Positions 46,482-55,625 of a DNA stretch of 64,000 bases are shown here, piece by piece. The first letter of the stretch is position 1. Each line of letters begins with the position of its first letter. The stretch comes from Candidatus Hydrogenedentota bacterium. GTDB lineage: Bacteria > Hydrogenedentota > Hydrogenedentia > Hydrogenedentales > CAITNO01. The DNA lies in assembly GCA_903893795.1 (NCBI GenBank), contig CAITNO010000062.1, positions 1 through 64,000 of the forward strand, written 5' to 3'. The position numbers and the translations under genes are program-made. The notes under the pieces were generated by a model, which was given only the letters and a program-made list of their open reading frames with translations, was not told the DNA's origin and ran no database searches.

Positions 46482-46864
46482 TTTCGGCAGCGGCAGTCGC
46501 GTTTGAGAAACAGGGAGGACAGGCCGAAGCTGAGAATCATCAGCCACACCGCGCCCTCGGTCAATGGCGCCACATCCACATTTGCCGTATGGCATTCGGG
46601 GCAGTGCCGGTATCGTTTGTCGGCGGGTTCGACATATTCGTCCATGTCGGTCGGCGTGTCCACATCCCCCATAATTTCGCGGGCCTTGGCCTCATCTTCG
46701 GAGTCCACCTCCACCGCAATGGTTCCGGTGAACCCATGGTACCGGCCCTGCCGGTTCATCCGCGCGGCGATGTCCTCCGCCTCCAGGCGGTGGCACAGCG
46801 CCTGGGCCTCGAACTCAGAAGTGAAAACGCTGATGACCACCATGCTCATGTTGTTGGTTCCCAT
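46457..46864 (-). CDS. DUF2007 + zinc-ribbon protein
   Basis: The ATG at 46864 gives 135 aa; AGGATGTGCGAG precedes it. Residues about 5-80 (VVISVFTSEFEAQALCHRLEAEDIAARM, GTIAVEVDSEDEAKAREIM) match DUF2007, a small putative signal-transducing domain. The C-terminal part has two CxxC pairs (HCPECH and CRCRKC) around a hydrophobic stretch (WLMILSFGLSSLFL), forming a zinc ribbon interrupted by a possible membrane helix. The function is unknown. Confidence 0.75.
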   Translation of the reverse strand: MGTNNMSMVVISVFTSEFEAQALCHRLEAEDIAARMNRQGRYHGFTGTIAVEVDSEDEAKAREIMGDVDTPTDMDEYVEPADKRYRHCPECHTANVDVAPLTEGAVWLMILSFGLSSLFLKRDCRCRKCGHTWRG

Positions 46865-47146
46865 CTCGCACATCCTGCGCGGGCGATAGTATACCCGTGC
46901 CGGGGGCACAATAAAACGGCACCTGCGCCAAGACCCACGTCGGCGCGGCAGGTGATGCGTAATTAACACGGAGAGGGGCACTAATAAAACATTCTTTTCG
47001 CGGTGTCAGAAAAATGATAAAAACTATATGCTAAAGTCACCTTATGGAAGCGCTGTATTCAAAACTTAGAACGGTTTTCATCGCCCACCCTCAACGGTCG
47101 ACTTGACACCGTCAAGCGGCAATCCCAAGAACAGGAGTTATTCCCG

Positions 47147-48112
47147 ATGAAGAAAGGCTTTACCCTGATTGAATTGCTGGTCGTCATCGCCATTATCGGA
47201 ATTCTGGCGGCCATCCTGTTGCCTGCGCTGGCGCGGGCACGCGAAGCGGCCCGGCGCGCAAGCTGTGCAAACAATCTCAAGCAGATGGGGTTGGTTCTCA
47301 AAATGTACAGCAACGAAGCCCCCGGCGGGAAATTCCCAGCGATGGCGTACCGAATTTCCCACCAGATTACGTTCTGGCGCAAGTTCAACACCACCAATGT
47401 GGTGCCCTGCGGTTACTCGAACCCTTTCACGAGCCCGTCCCCCCTCGGCCAGGGGGATGCCCAGTTTGTGTTTGACGGCACCGCTGTCTATCCGGAATAC
47501 CTGACCGACACGAACATCATGATTTGTCCATCCGACGCCACGGCGGCGGCCATCAATTCCGAGGGTCGGTGGTACCTCAACCGTGACACCCAGTCCAAGC
47601 GGATAGACCCTTGCGCTTTTACGGCGCAGTCCTATGCCTACCTCGGCTGGGCGCTGAACGGGCAACCCGGCCAGGACTATCTAAAGGCCGGCGTTGATCC
47701 CAACAATTCCACGATTACCGGTCTTCAAGCAGCCCAAGCCGGTTTTCTTGACTTCGGCTTCCTGTTGTTGATCAATTCGACGCTGGCAGGACAAGTTGGC
47801 AATATCAACACAAACACGTTCGACAAAGACTTGTCGTTCACGAATGACCAGGGCGCGAAGAAAACGCTGTACCAGACGAAGGAGGGCGTCGAACGGTTCT
47901 TCATCACCGACATCAACAACGCCGGATCGAGCGCCCAGGCGCAAAGCACCATTCCGGTAATGTTTGACCTGTTGAGCACGACGGTCAGCGAATTCAATCA
48001 CATCCCCGGTGGGTCGAACATCCTGTACATGGACGGTCACGTCGAATTTCTCCATTTCCCGGGCGCGTTCCCGGCGACGCGGGCTTTCGCCGCCCTAATC
48101 TCGATGCTGTAG
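47147..48112 (+). CDS. Type IV pilin-like/pseudopilin with H-X-DG motif
   Basis: The protein is 321 aa. The prepilin leader MKKG-FTLIE is cleaved after Gly4, and Glu at +5 of the mature protein is the usual pilin residue; a long hydrophobic helix follows ([17 protein letters not shown]). Near the C-terminus [17 protein letters not shown] is the H-X-DG motif (with ten rather than nine residues between) of the PVC-group pseudopilin family formerly tied to DUF1559. A good ribosome site (AGGAG) precedes the start. No other pilus or type II secretion gene is nearby. It is closed by a strong terminator. Confidence 0.9.
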   Translation: MKKGFTLIELLVVIAIIGILAAILLPALARAREAARRASCANNLKQMGLVLKMYSNEAPGGKFPAMAYRISHQITFWRKFNTTNVVPCGYSNPFTSPSPLGQGDAQFVFDGTAVYPEYLTDTNIMICPSDATAAAINSEGRWYLNRDTQSKRIDPCAFTAQSYAYLGWALNGQPGQDYLKAGVDPNNSTITGLQAAQAGFLDFGFLLLINSTLAGQVGNINTNTFDKDLSFTNDQGAKKTLYQTKEGVERFFITDINNAGSSAQAQSTIPVMFDLLSTTVSEFNHIPGGSNILYMDGHVEFLHFPGAFPATRAFAALISML

Positions 48113-48175
48113 GAGTTTGCTGCGCGGGCCTCCGCGCGCAACCCGCCGATGTGACAGGGTGACAATGTGAGTCGT

Positions 48176-48222
48176 GCTGCGGAAGACCGATTGCTTATAC
48201 CGGTCTTCCGCAGCCCTTTTTT
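48176..48222 (+). terminator. Intrinsic terminator after the pseudopilin gene
   Basis: A 14-bp stem (48176-48189 with 48201-48214, GCTGCGGAAGACCG and its complement) and 11-nt loop are followed by CC and six T. Confidence 0.95.
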
Positions 48223-48255
48223 GAGTAACACTCTTCGAAAGCGACGGCAAAGGGC

Positions 48256-48284
48256 TTGACAGCAACTGAGATAACCGGTAAAAT
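48256..48284 (+). promoter_or_regulatory. Sigma70 promoter of the DUF4143-type ATPase gene
   Basis: A perfect TTGACA (48256-48261), 17-bp spacer and TAAAAT (48279-48284). The -10 lies inside the first operator, so binding there would block the promoter. Confidence 0.8.
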
Positions 48285-48296
48285 ATATTACCGGTT
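48273..48296 (+). promoter_or_regulatory. Operator 1: AACCGGTAA-N6-TTACCGGTT
   Basis: A perfect inverted repeat with 9-bp arms (48273-48281 and 48288-48296) covering the -10. Confidence 0.8.
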
Positions 48297-48304
48297 TAAT
48301 GAAG

Positions 48305-48328
48305 AACCGGTAAATACCATTACCGGGT
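48305..48328 (+). promoter_or_regulatory. Operator 2: AACCGGTAA-N6-TTACCGGGT
   Basis: The same inverted repeat with one mismatch in the right arm and the same 6-nt spacer. It lies 32 bp (three helical turns) from operator 1 and immediately before the ATG at 48335. Confidence 0.8.
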
Positions 48329-48334
48329 TCAGCC

Positions 48335-49663
48335 ATGCGTGACACGATAAAGACTATGTTACTGGATTTTCAGGAGCATCTTCTGGAAACGGGCGTGAAC
48401 CGTCATCTACATGTCTCCACGGTCCGCGGCAAGGCTACTGTGTGCATTGGCGTGCGCCGCAGCGGCAAATCCACCTTCCTGTTTCAGTTGATGCAGCGGT
48501 TGCTGGAAAGCGGTGTTTCGCGGCAGAATATTCTCTATCTGAATTTCTTCGATGATCGGCTCCACGAACTGAAGCGCGAGAATCTCGCGGTGGTCCTGGA
48601 TGCCTATTACTCCCTCTATCCGGAGAAGAAAGATACGGAAACGGTTTACTGTTTCTTCGACGAGATTCAGATGGTGCCCGGTTGGGAACCCTTTGTTGAC
48701 CGGCTTCTACGCTCGGAGAAGTGCGAAGTCTATTTAACGGGTTCTTCGGCGCGGATGTTGTCCAGGGAAATCGCCACCCAGATGCGCGGACGTGCCCTCT
48801 CCTGGGAGGTGTTTCCGTTCTCCTTTCGCGAATTCCTCGACTGGAAGGGCGTGGAATGGCGGGAACCGCTGACCACGAAGCGGCAGTTGCTGGTGCGGCA
48901 GGCCTTTGGTGAATACTGGGAGACCGGCGGTTTTCCGGAGGTCCTTGGGCTCGACCGCAACTTGCGCATCAAGATTCACCAGGAATATTTCCACACTATA
49001 CTCGCGCGTGACCTTATCGAGCGACATGAAGTGCTTCATCCCCGCGCGCTCACCGAACTCGCGCACTGGCTGGTGGACAACACGGCGTCGTTGTATTCGG
49101 TCAACCGGCTCACCGGTTATCTGAAATCGCTGGGACACCGCGCGCCCAAGGCCGCGGTGGGCGACTATCTCGAATGGATGGAGGACGCCTATTTCCTGTT
49201 CAGCGTGCGCCTGTACGATGCATCCGTGGCCCGAACCAGCACCAATCCGAAGAAGATATACGCCGTTGACCACGCGTTCGTTTCTTCCGTGGCCTCCGGC
49301 GTGCTGGTCAACGCCGGACACCTGCTGGAGAACCTCGTGTTCACCGCACTCCGCCGGAACCATCCGAACATCAACTACTACAAGACCAAGAGCGGGCGGG
49401 AAGTGGATTTCGTTGTTCCGATGCGCGGCCGGGAGAGGCGTTTGGTTCAGGTCTGCGAATCGTTGGCCGATCCCCGCACGCGCAAGCGGGAAACGGAAGC
49501 GCTCAGCGAGGCCATGTCCGAACTTCGCCAATCCACCGGCATCATCGTGACCCGTGAGGAGGCGGGACAGATGGATACGGATGGCGGGTCCATCGAGATA
49601 GTGCCCGCATGGCACTTCCTGCTAAACTGGGCTGGTAGCGTAGATCTAAATAGAACAACCTGA
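48335..49663 (+). CDS. AAA-family ATPase with DUF4143 domain
   Basis: The protein is 442 aa. Walker A is at GVRRSGKST (residues 39-47), Walker B at YCFFDEIQ (D109, E110), and a sensor LTGSSARML follows. The C-terminal DUF4143 part contains GREVDFVV (residues 354-361), a restriction-endonuclease-like PD-(D/E)XK remnant. Such AAA_14/DUF4143 proteins are widespread, vary in number within genomes and are of unknown function. The start has no Shine-Dalgarno. Two palindromes over the promoter point to tight autorepression, or repression by an unlinked factor; no repressor gene is adjacent. Confidence 0.9.
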   Translation: MRDTIKTMLLDFQEHLLETGVNRHLHVSTVRGKATVCIGVRRSGKSTFLFQLMQRLLESGVSRQNILYLNFFDDRLHELKRENLAVVLDAYYSLYPEKKDTETVYCFFDEIQMVPGWEPFVDRLLRSEKCEVYLTGSSARMLSREIATQMRGRALSWEVFPFSFREFLDWKGVEWREPLTTKRQLLVRQAFGEYWETGGFPEVLGLDRNLRIKIHQEYFHTILARDLIERHEVLHPRALTELAHWLVDNTASLYSVNRLTGYLKSLGHRAPKAAVGDYLEWMEDAYFLFSVRLYDASVARTSTNPKKIYAVDHAFVSSVASGVLVNAGHLLENLVFTALRRNHPNINYYKTKSGREVDFVVPMRGRERRLVQVCESLADPRTRKRETEALSEAMSELRQSTGIIVTREEAGQMDTDGGSIEIVPAWHFLLNWAGSVDLNRTT

Positions 49664-49699
49664 CATCCGAAGCTGAGAAGTTCCTGGAGGAGGAAAGCC

Positions 49700-51355
49700 A
49701 TGAAGCGCCAATCTCTTACTGAGCGGTTCGCTTTCGGGTACGAAGTCAGGCCTAATCGACGGCCTGGCGCTCCCACCTATGAGTTCTTCATTGGCATGCC
49801 CAGAAACGTCGAGAACTTGAAGGAAATGGGCCAGCAACTTCTTGAAGGACAGAAGACGGCGTATCAGGAGATATGCCAGGCGCATGGGGAAAACAAGGCG
49901 GCGCTTGATCAGCTTAGTTGGGACCTTCAAAGTGTCGAACGGACGCTGGAGACGGGTTTCAGCAGTGTGGTAAGCGCCGTGCAGTTCTTGGAACGTTCTA
50001 TGGGCGCCGAACTCGCGGAGATGAAGTGGGTTCTAAGTCAGATCGATTCTAGATTTGCCGAACTGATTCATCTCGTCAAGTTTCCGCGGGAGACAGAGGC
50101 AGTGGAACTCTTGGGTGATGGCATCAAGGCACTGTCCAAGGGCAACATCGAACATGCCCAGGTACTCTTGACGGAAGCGGAACATAAAAAGCTGACAAAC
50201 TTTCAAATTCAAGTTAATTTGGGTTTTGTATATCTGCACAACGAGGATGCGACGAACGCTCTCACTCATTTTAGGTACGCTGTTGATTATGCGCCGGAAC
50301 CTGACAGAGACCTTCCAACGAGTATCTTTGTCAGAGAGTGTCTTGCACGTGCCTACTATGCGTCAGAAGGCTACTTTCAGGCTTGTGCAGTAATGCGGGA
50401 GGCGGTCGACCTGCGGCGCAGGGGGAATCTCCGTAAACCCGAAGCCGAGTATCAACTGGCCGTGTACACTGCCATGAGTGGTGATTCGGATTCGGCATTT
50501 CAGATGCTCATAGCGATATGCGAGAGTGAACCCTCTTTCTGGTCGGTCGCGACTAAGGACGAGGACTTGTCGGCAATTCGTTCCCGAATCATTGAGCATC
50601 TCGACCAGTTTCTGACAAAACACACGGAAGATGCCCGCCGTGTCATAGTTGACGCTCGCGAGGGAATTCGTGCGGTCGTTAAGGAAGCGGGGGCCGATTT
50701 ACTTGAAACTGGGGAGTGCGAGAGTCTAATTGACCGCGCTGAGGCGTTGCTTGACGGCAGGAATGTCAATTCAGTACTTTCCGCACGCAAAGCTGCGGCG
50801 ATGGTATCGGGATTCATTCCCAGTTTGAACCAATTGCGCAAAATCCGTGAGGAAGAATGCACGGCTCGGGCAGTGTGTGAAGAAGCGGTGAATGCAGAGA
50901 CGTTAGCACATCACAATCTCTTGCGCGAAGAGGCAGCGAAGAAAGCGGAGATAGAGCGGCGAAAAGCCAATCTAAAATCCCGAAAATCACTTGTTGTGGC
51001 TGGCTTTGGATGTCTTCCGTGGATATTCACCTTCTTGTTCGTTATTCTATCGTCTAATTTCTCTATCACAGACATAGATTGCAGAGGGGTGTGCGCGGCC
51101 ATGTTCTGGTTCATTCTAATAGGAATAGGTGCAGAAAACCTAATTAGTGATATAATAAACAACAACATAAGTAAGTATGCCTCTGATGAAAATCAACCGG
51201 AGTCGCTTGTCTTCGCGAGGGGGAATCTCAAATTGAAGAGCGAGGAAAGGGACAGCCTCAATGAGAAATACCTTCTTGTCAAGTCTGAATTGTGTTCCAT
51301 GGAGAAACCGATTAAGTCGACGACGACCTTCGTGGAACAGGCGGAGAAGTTGTAG
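49700..51355 (+). CDS. Unknown coiled-coil/TPR-like protein with two membrane segments
   Basis: The protein is 551 aa with a strong ribosome site (GGAGGAGG). Residues about 40-130 are coiled coil. Residues about 135-290 have TPR-like helical hairpins (NLGFVYLHNEDATNALTHFRYAVDYAP). Residues 300-420 are more charged helices. Two hydrophobic segments (about 425-450 and 462-480) flank a short cysteine-containing loop, and a charged tail follows. The gene is lower in GC than its neighbours and follows the DUF4143 ATPase by 36 bp, so the two may form one unit, possibly acquired. I do not recognise a family. Confidence 0.7.
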   Translation: MKRQSLTERFAFGYEVRPNRRPGAPTYEFFIGMPRNVENLKEMGQQLLEGQKTAYQEICQAHGENKAALDQLSWDLQSVERTLETGFSSVVSAVQFLERSMGAELAEMKWVLSQIDSRFAELIHLVKFPRETEAVELLGDGIKALSKGNIEHAQVLLTEAEHKKLTNFQIQVNLGFVYLHNEDATNALTHFRYAVDYAPEPDRDLPTSIFVRECLARAYYASEGYFQACAVMREAVDLRRRGNLRKPEAEYQLAVYTAMSGDSDSAFQMLIAICESEPSFWSVATKDEDLSAIRSRIIEHLDQFLTKHTEDARRVIVDAREGIRAVVKEAGADLLETGECESLIDRAEALLDGRNVNSVLSARKAAAMVSGFIPSLNQLRKIREEECTARAVCEEAVNAETLAHHNLLREEAAKKAEIERRKANLKSRKSLVVAGFGCLPWIFTFLFVILSSNFSITDIDCRGVCAAMFWFILIGIGAENLISDIINNNISKYASDENQPESLVFARGNLKLKSEERDSLNEKYLLVKSELCSMEKPIKSTTTFVEQAEKL

Positions 51356-51615
51356 CGCTAGAGTATCTCGGAACGGTTGAGAAGACAATTCACCTCGGAC
51401 ATAGCGATCAAGAAAGGATAGTCATGGTGACGTTCCCGTATGCCTGATTTGAGACTGTTTCTTATCCATTGTCATTGACGTTACTTGTTCTATTTGGGAA
51501 TCACTCCGAGTATCCCGTTTTGGTGGCTCTAGAAGTGATTGAGGCCGGCGCCGTGCAACGTCGGCCTGGGAAAGGGGATTTATCCGGCTTGCGCCGGTTA
51601 CGGGCAGTTCTCAAA

Positions 51616-54210
51616 CTACTCTGCCTTGGGCGGTCTCACGTCGAATACCAACTCTTCGCCTACCCGTTTAATTGTAACATGGGATCCGTCGGGCACGTTG
51701 CCCGTCAGCAGTTCCCGCGCGAGCGGGTCGAGGACGCGGCGCTGGATGGTGCGCTTGAGCGGCCGTGCGCCGTAGACCGGGTCGAAGCCCAGCTCGGCCA
51801 GCAGGTCACGGGCCTCGTCGCTCAATTCAATTGTCAGGTTGCGTTCGCCCAGCCGTTTCGACAGCCGCGTGAGCTGCACGTCCACGATTTTGCGGATGTG
51901 CTCCCGCGTGAGCGGGTGGAACACCACGATGTCGTCGATCCGGTTCAGGAACTCGGGCCGGAAATGCCTGCGCAGCACGGCCTGCACCGCTTCGACCTGC
52001 TTGTCACCGTAGCCCATCTGGTCAAACAGCTCGCTGCCCAGGTTCGACGTCATGATGACCACCGTGTTGCGGAAGTCCACCGTGCGGCCCTGGTTGTCCG
52101 TGAGCCGCCCGTCGTCGAGCAGTTGCAGCAGGATGTTGAACACGTCAGCGTGGGCCTTTTCGATTTCGTCGAGCAGGATCACGCAGTAGGGGCGGCGGCG
52201 CACGGCCTCGGTCAACTGGCCGCCCTCGTCATAGCCAACATAGCCCGGGGGCGCGCCGATGAGCCGCGACACGGAATGGCGCTCCATGTATTCCGACATG
52301 TCGATGCGCACCATGGCGTTCTCGTCGTCGAACATTACCTCGGCAAGCGCGCGGGCCAGCTCGGTTTTGCCCACACCCGTCGGGCCTAGGAAGATGAACG
52401 AGCCGATGGGCCGCTCGGGTTCCTTGAGTCCGGCGCGGGCCCGGCGCACGGCGTCGCTAACGGCGCGCACGCCGTCTTCCTGGCCGATGACGCGGCGGCC
52501 GATTTCCTCTTCGAGCCGCAGCAGTTTCTGCATCTCGCTTTCGAGCAGTCGGTTCACCGGGATGCCGGTCCAGTTGGACACGACCTTCGAGATCTGTTCT
52601 GCGGTTACCTCCTCGCTGAGGAAGCTGCCGCCCTTCTGCAATTCGGCCAGCCTTTCCTGCGCCGCGGTGAGTTCCTGCTGGAGCGTGTTCAGCGTGCCAT
52701 AGCGGATCTCGGCCACCTTGCCCAGGTCGCCCTGGCGTTCGGCGATTTCCTCGGCGCGCTTGGCTTCGTCGATCTTGCCCTGGCTGCCGCGGATGACCTC
52801 GATGGCGGCCTTTTCGGTCTGCCACTGCGACTTCTTGCCGTTCAGTTCCTCGCGCAGATTGGCCATGTCCTCTTTAATGGCGTTCAGGCGGTCCTGGCTC
52901 GCCTTGTCCCGCTCCTTTTTCAGGGCGAGTTCCTCGATTTCCAACTGGCGCAGCCGCCGCTCGATCACGTCGATCTCGTAGGGCATGCTGTCGATCTCGA
53001 TGCGCAACCGCGACGCGGCCTCGTCGATCAGGTCGATGGCCTTGTCCGGCAGGAACCGGTCGGCGATGTAGCGGTGGCTGAGCGTGGCCGCGGCCACGAG
53101 CGCGCTGTCCTGGATGCGCACGCCGTGATGCACCTCGTAGCGCTCCTTGAGCCCACGCAGGATTGCAATGGTGTTTTCCACGTTCGGCTCGGCCACAAAG
53201 ACCGGCTGGAAACGGCGCTCCAGCGCCGCGTCCTTTTCCACGTGCTTCTTGTACTCGTCCAGCGTGGTCGCGCCGATGCAGTGCAGTTCGCCGCGCGCCA
53301 GCGCGGGCTTGAGCATGTTGGACGCGTCCATGGCACCTTCGGCCGCTCCCGCGCCGACGAGCGTGTGCATCTCATCTATGAACAGGATGACCTGTCCCCG
53401 GGCCTCCTGCACGGCCGACAGCACGGCCTTGAGCCGCTCCTCGAACTCGCCGCGGAACTTGGCGCCCGCCACCATTGAGGCCAGATCCAGCGCGGCCACG
53501 CGCTTCTCTTTCAGGCCCTCGGGCACGTCGCCCGCGACGATGCGCTGGGCCAGGCCCTCCACGATGGCGGTCTTGCCCGTGCCGGGCTCGCCGATGAGCA
53601 CCGGATTGTTTTTCGTGCGGCGGGACAGCACCTGGATGACGCGGCGGATTTCCTCGTCCCGGCCGATGACCGGGTCGAGCTTGCCAGCTCGGGCCAGTTG
53701 CGTCAGGTCGCGGCTGTAGCGCTGCAGCGCGTCGTAGTTCGACTCCGCGTTGGGATCGGTCACGCGCTGCGTGCCGCGCACGTCCTTGAGCGCCTGCAGC
53801 ACCGCCGCCTCGGTCACGCCCATGTCCTTGAGGATGCGCGCCGCATCGGACCCGTTGTCCAGAATGCCCAGCAGGATGTGCTCCGTACTCAGGTACTCGT
53901 CCTTCAGGTTCTGCGCGAGTTTCCAGCCCGCGTCGAGCGCCTGCTGGGCCTCGCGGCCCAGTCCAGGCTGAGCGCCGCCCTGGCTCACCTTGGGCAGCCG
54001 GTTGTAGGTCTGCGCCAGCGCGGTGGCCACGCGGCCCGGCTGGACGCCGATGCGCTGCAAAATGGCGCCCACCGAGCCCTGTTCCTGCGCCACCAGCGCG
54101 TCGAGCAGGTGGAGCGTCGTGATTTCGGGATGGCCCTTTTCCGAGGCGCGTTCGAGCGCCTGCGTCAGGACCTCTTGGCTCTTAATCGTCAGTTTGTCCA
54201 TGCGAAACAT
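51616..54210 (-). CDS. clpB: ClpB disaggregase
   Basis: The protein is 864 aa, the normal ClpB size. An N-terminal Clp domain (about 1-145), AAA-1 with [13 protein letters not shown], the M-domain coiled coil (about 400-525, with long Lys/Glu/Gln-rich heptads), and AAA-2 with [14 protein letters not shown] and [19 protein letters not shown] follow in order. It works with DnaK to dissolve heat-aggregated proteins. The start MFRMDKL is supported by AGGAGG at good spacing. No CIRCE (HrcA) element or clear sigma32-type promoter was seen in the upstream 300 bp, so the mode of heat control is not evident. Confidence 0.98.
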   Translation of the reverse strand: MFRMDKLTIKSQEVLTQALERASEKGHPEITTLHLLDALVAQEQGSVGAILQRIGVQPGRVATALAQTYNRLPKVSQGGAQPGLGREAQQALDAGWKLAQNLKDEYLSTEHILLGILDNGSDAARILKDMGVTEAAVLQALKDVRGTQRVTDPNAESNYDALQRYSRDLTQLARAGKLDPVIGRDEEIRRVIQVLSRRTKNNPVLIGEPGTGKTAIVEGLAQRIVAGDVPEGLKEKRVAALDLASMVAGAKFRGEFEERLKAVLSAVQEARGQVILFIDEMHTLVGAGAAEGAMDASNMLKPALARGELHCIGATTLDEYKKHVEKDAALERRFQPVFVAEPNVENTIAILRGLKERYEVHHGVRIQDSALVAAATLSHRYIADRFLPDKAIDLIDEAASRLRIEIDSMPYEIDVIERRLRQLEIEELALKKERDKASQDRLNAIKEDMANLREELNGKKSQWQTEKAAIEVIRGSQGKIDEAKRAEEIAERQGDLGKVAEIRYGTLNTLQQELTAAQERLAELQKGGSFLSEEVTAEQISKVVSNWTGIPVNRLLESEMQKLLRLEEEIGRRVIGQEDGVRAVSDAVRRARAGLKEPERPIGSFIFLGPTGVGKTELARALAEVMFDDENAMVRIDMSEYMERHSVSRLIGAPPGYVGYDEGGQLTEAVRRRPYCVILLDEIEKAHADVFNILLQLLDDGRLTDNQGRTVDFRNTVVIMTSNLGSELFDQMGYGDKQVEAVQAVLRRHFRPEFLNRIDDIVVFHPLTREHIRKIVDVQLTRLSKRLGERNLTIELSDEARDLLAELGFDPVYGARPLKRTIQRRVLDPLARELLTGNVPDGSHVTIKRVGEELVFDVRPPKAE

Positions 54211-54556
54211 ATGTGGTACCTCCTGCGTACGGGAGAAGCAAACGCCGTGCCAGCCGAAAAGTCACCCAAAATGGGCGTATTCGACGGATTGGGTTGTGCC
54301 CCTGTTTCATTATGCACAGATGGTGCTTCAATTTGGAGTAGCTTCGCAATCCTGACGGCGCTGGCTTTTGCGGATGCAGTCTGTATTGGCAAACAGGAGC
54401 GCTCATGGGGGAAGTCTTCCGAAAATTAGAACCGTCGCCGTGTGGTTCAGTGCTGACTGCGTACCCTCCGTCATTCCTGCGCGGGAATGACGGAGGGATA
54501 GGCATTCGTTGCAGACCTAAAGGGTTGCTTGCGCCCTTGGTACGGAATAGTCCAAG
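54211..54556. other. Divergent spacer between clpB and the DUF998 gene
   Basis: About 350 bp without a supported gene. It must carry promoters for both flanking genes and contains the GAATGACG-type hairpin at 54464-54497. A weak minus-strand TTGAAG is present, but no convincing -10 at the right spacing. Confidence 0.4.
54464..54497. repeat. CGTCATTCC/GGAATGACG palindromic repeat
   Basis: A 14-bp stem (CCCTCCGTCATTCC and its complement) with a 6-nt loop TGCGCG. The core resembles the widely dispersed bacterial element around CGTCATTCC...GGAATGACG. Only one copy is in the window. Confidence 0.8.
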
Positions 54557-55279
54557 ATGCTGGGCATGGGTCAACTCATCAAACCCTACACACCCTGGCT
54601 TGGCATTTTGGGGCCGATTCCTATCTTGCTGGGCGCGACTCTGGCCGCGTTGCACTACGCTGGCCATGGCGGGGCGGGGTATTCCTTCCTGCGGCAGGCC
54701 GTTTCCGACCTGGGCGACCCATCCCGGTCGGCGTGGGCGTGGGCATTCAATGCTGGCATGATGGCCAGCGGACTGTGCATGGCCCTGTTTGTCCTCGGCA
54801 CGAGCCTCCGCTTGAACAGCAGACCGGCCTATGCCATTGCCGCCATAGGCATCGTCTCCACGCTGGCCATGGCGGGGATTGGCGTCTTTACCTCACAGGA
54901 CGCGACCCGCACGGCTCACTATGTTACCGCCGGTGTGGCGTTCCTCAGCCAAATGGTGCTCAGCGCCAGTTTCGGCCTGCATCTTCCCTTCAGCCGGAAG
55001 AACGCGCTTCCCCGATGGCTTGCCATTCCGAGTTTGTTGTCCGCGCTGTGTTCGTTTGTTTTCTTGTTCCTGCTGGTCGCCACACGTACCGGCCGCATTG
55101 TGGAATCGCGGCTGGGTTTCCATCTTGGTGTACATGGCCCGTTGGTCAAGCCCGTGACTGTCCTGGAGTGGGCTGTTCTGGGGAGTGGCCTGCTGCTGTG
55201 TTTCGCAACGGCCCTGTCGCAGTTCGGCGAACCCCGCGTTGACAACTGCCCGGCACCAATGGTCATTTCTGAGGGCTGA
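54557..55279 (+). CDS. DUF998-family membrane protein
   Basis: The protein is 240 aa with six hydrophobic segments, separated by the DUF998 signatures AVSDLGDPSRSAWAWAFNAGM and DATRTAHYVTAGVAF. The family is of unknown function. The C-terminus is soluble and Pro-containing. The ATG at 54557 has only a weak GGAA upstream; the next Met (three residues on) is an alternative. Confidence 0.8.
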   Translation: MLGMGQLIKPYTPWLGILGPIPILLGATLAALHYAGHGGAGYSFLRQAVSDLGDPSRSAWAWAFNAGMMASGLCMALFVLGTSLRLNSRPAYAIAAIGIVSTLAMAGIGVFTSQDATRTAHYVTAGVAFLSQMVLSASFGLHLPFSRKNALPRWLAIPSLLSALCSFVFLFLLVATRTGRIVESRLGFHLGVHGPLVKPVTVLEWAVLGSGLLLCFATALSQFGEPRVDNCPAPMVISEG

Positions 55280-55625
55280 GGTGCCTACAGCCCATTGTTG
55301 AAGCGGTCTATGGAGCGCGGTGGCAAAGCGCAGCGACGACACCGACCATCTGCCAACCCGCGCAGTCCCTGTGGTTTCCCCGATCTGTCTGATCGGTCCG
55401 ACCGGCCTGATCAATCCCGCTTACCTCTTATCCTGTTCATCCATGTTCATTCCTCTTTGCTCCTTTTTCTTGTGTTTCCGCGAATTCCGTGGTTGGCTTT
55501 TTCCTCCGGCATGGTGCAGTCTTGCACATGGCACAACGCTTCCCATCCCTGATACAATCCGCCATCCCCGGCGCGCGTCTGCGGGGTATTTTCTTGGTGC
55601 ACAACATTCCGCGGAGCCCCATGCC
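55280..55625. other. Upstream region of the Rep helicase gene
   Basis: About 345 bp. The frame is open far upstream of the helicase start but carries no homology. It has GATCNG-type short repeats around 55380-55420 (GATCTGTCTGATCGG, CGACCGG), a low-complexity pattern seen in intergenic DNA of several phyla. No promoter or RNA can be named. Confidence 0.35.

Noticed and set aside
48335..49663. DUF4143 ATPase as a transposition or AbiEii component
   Set aside because: No transposase, terminal repeats or antitoxin gene beside it; domains match AAA_14/DUF4143 only.
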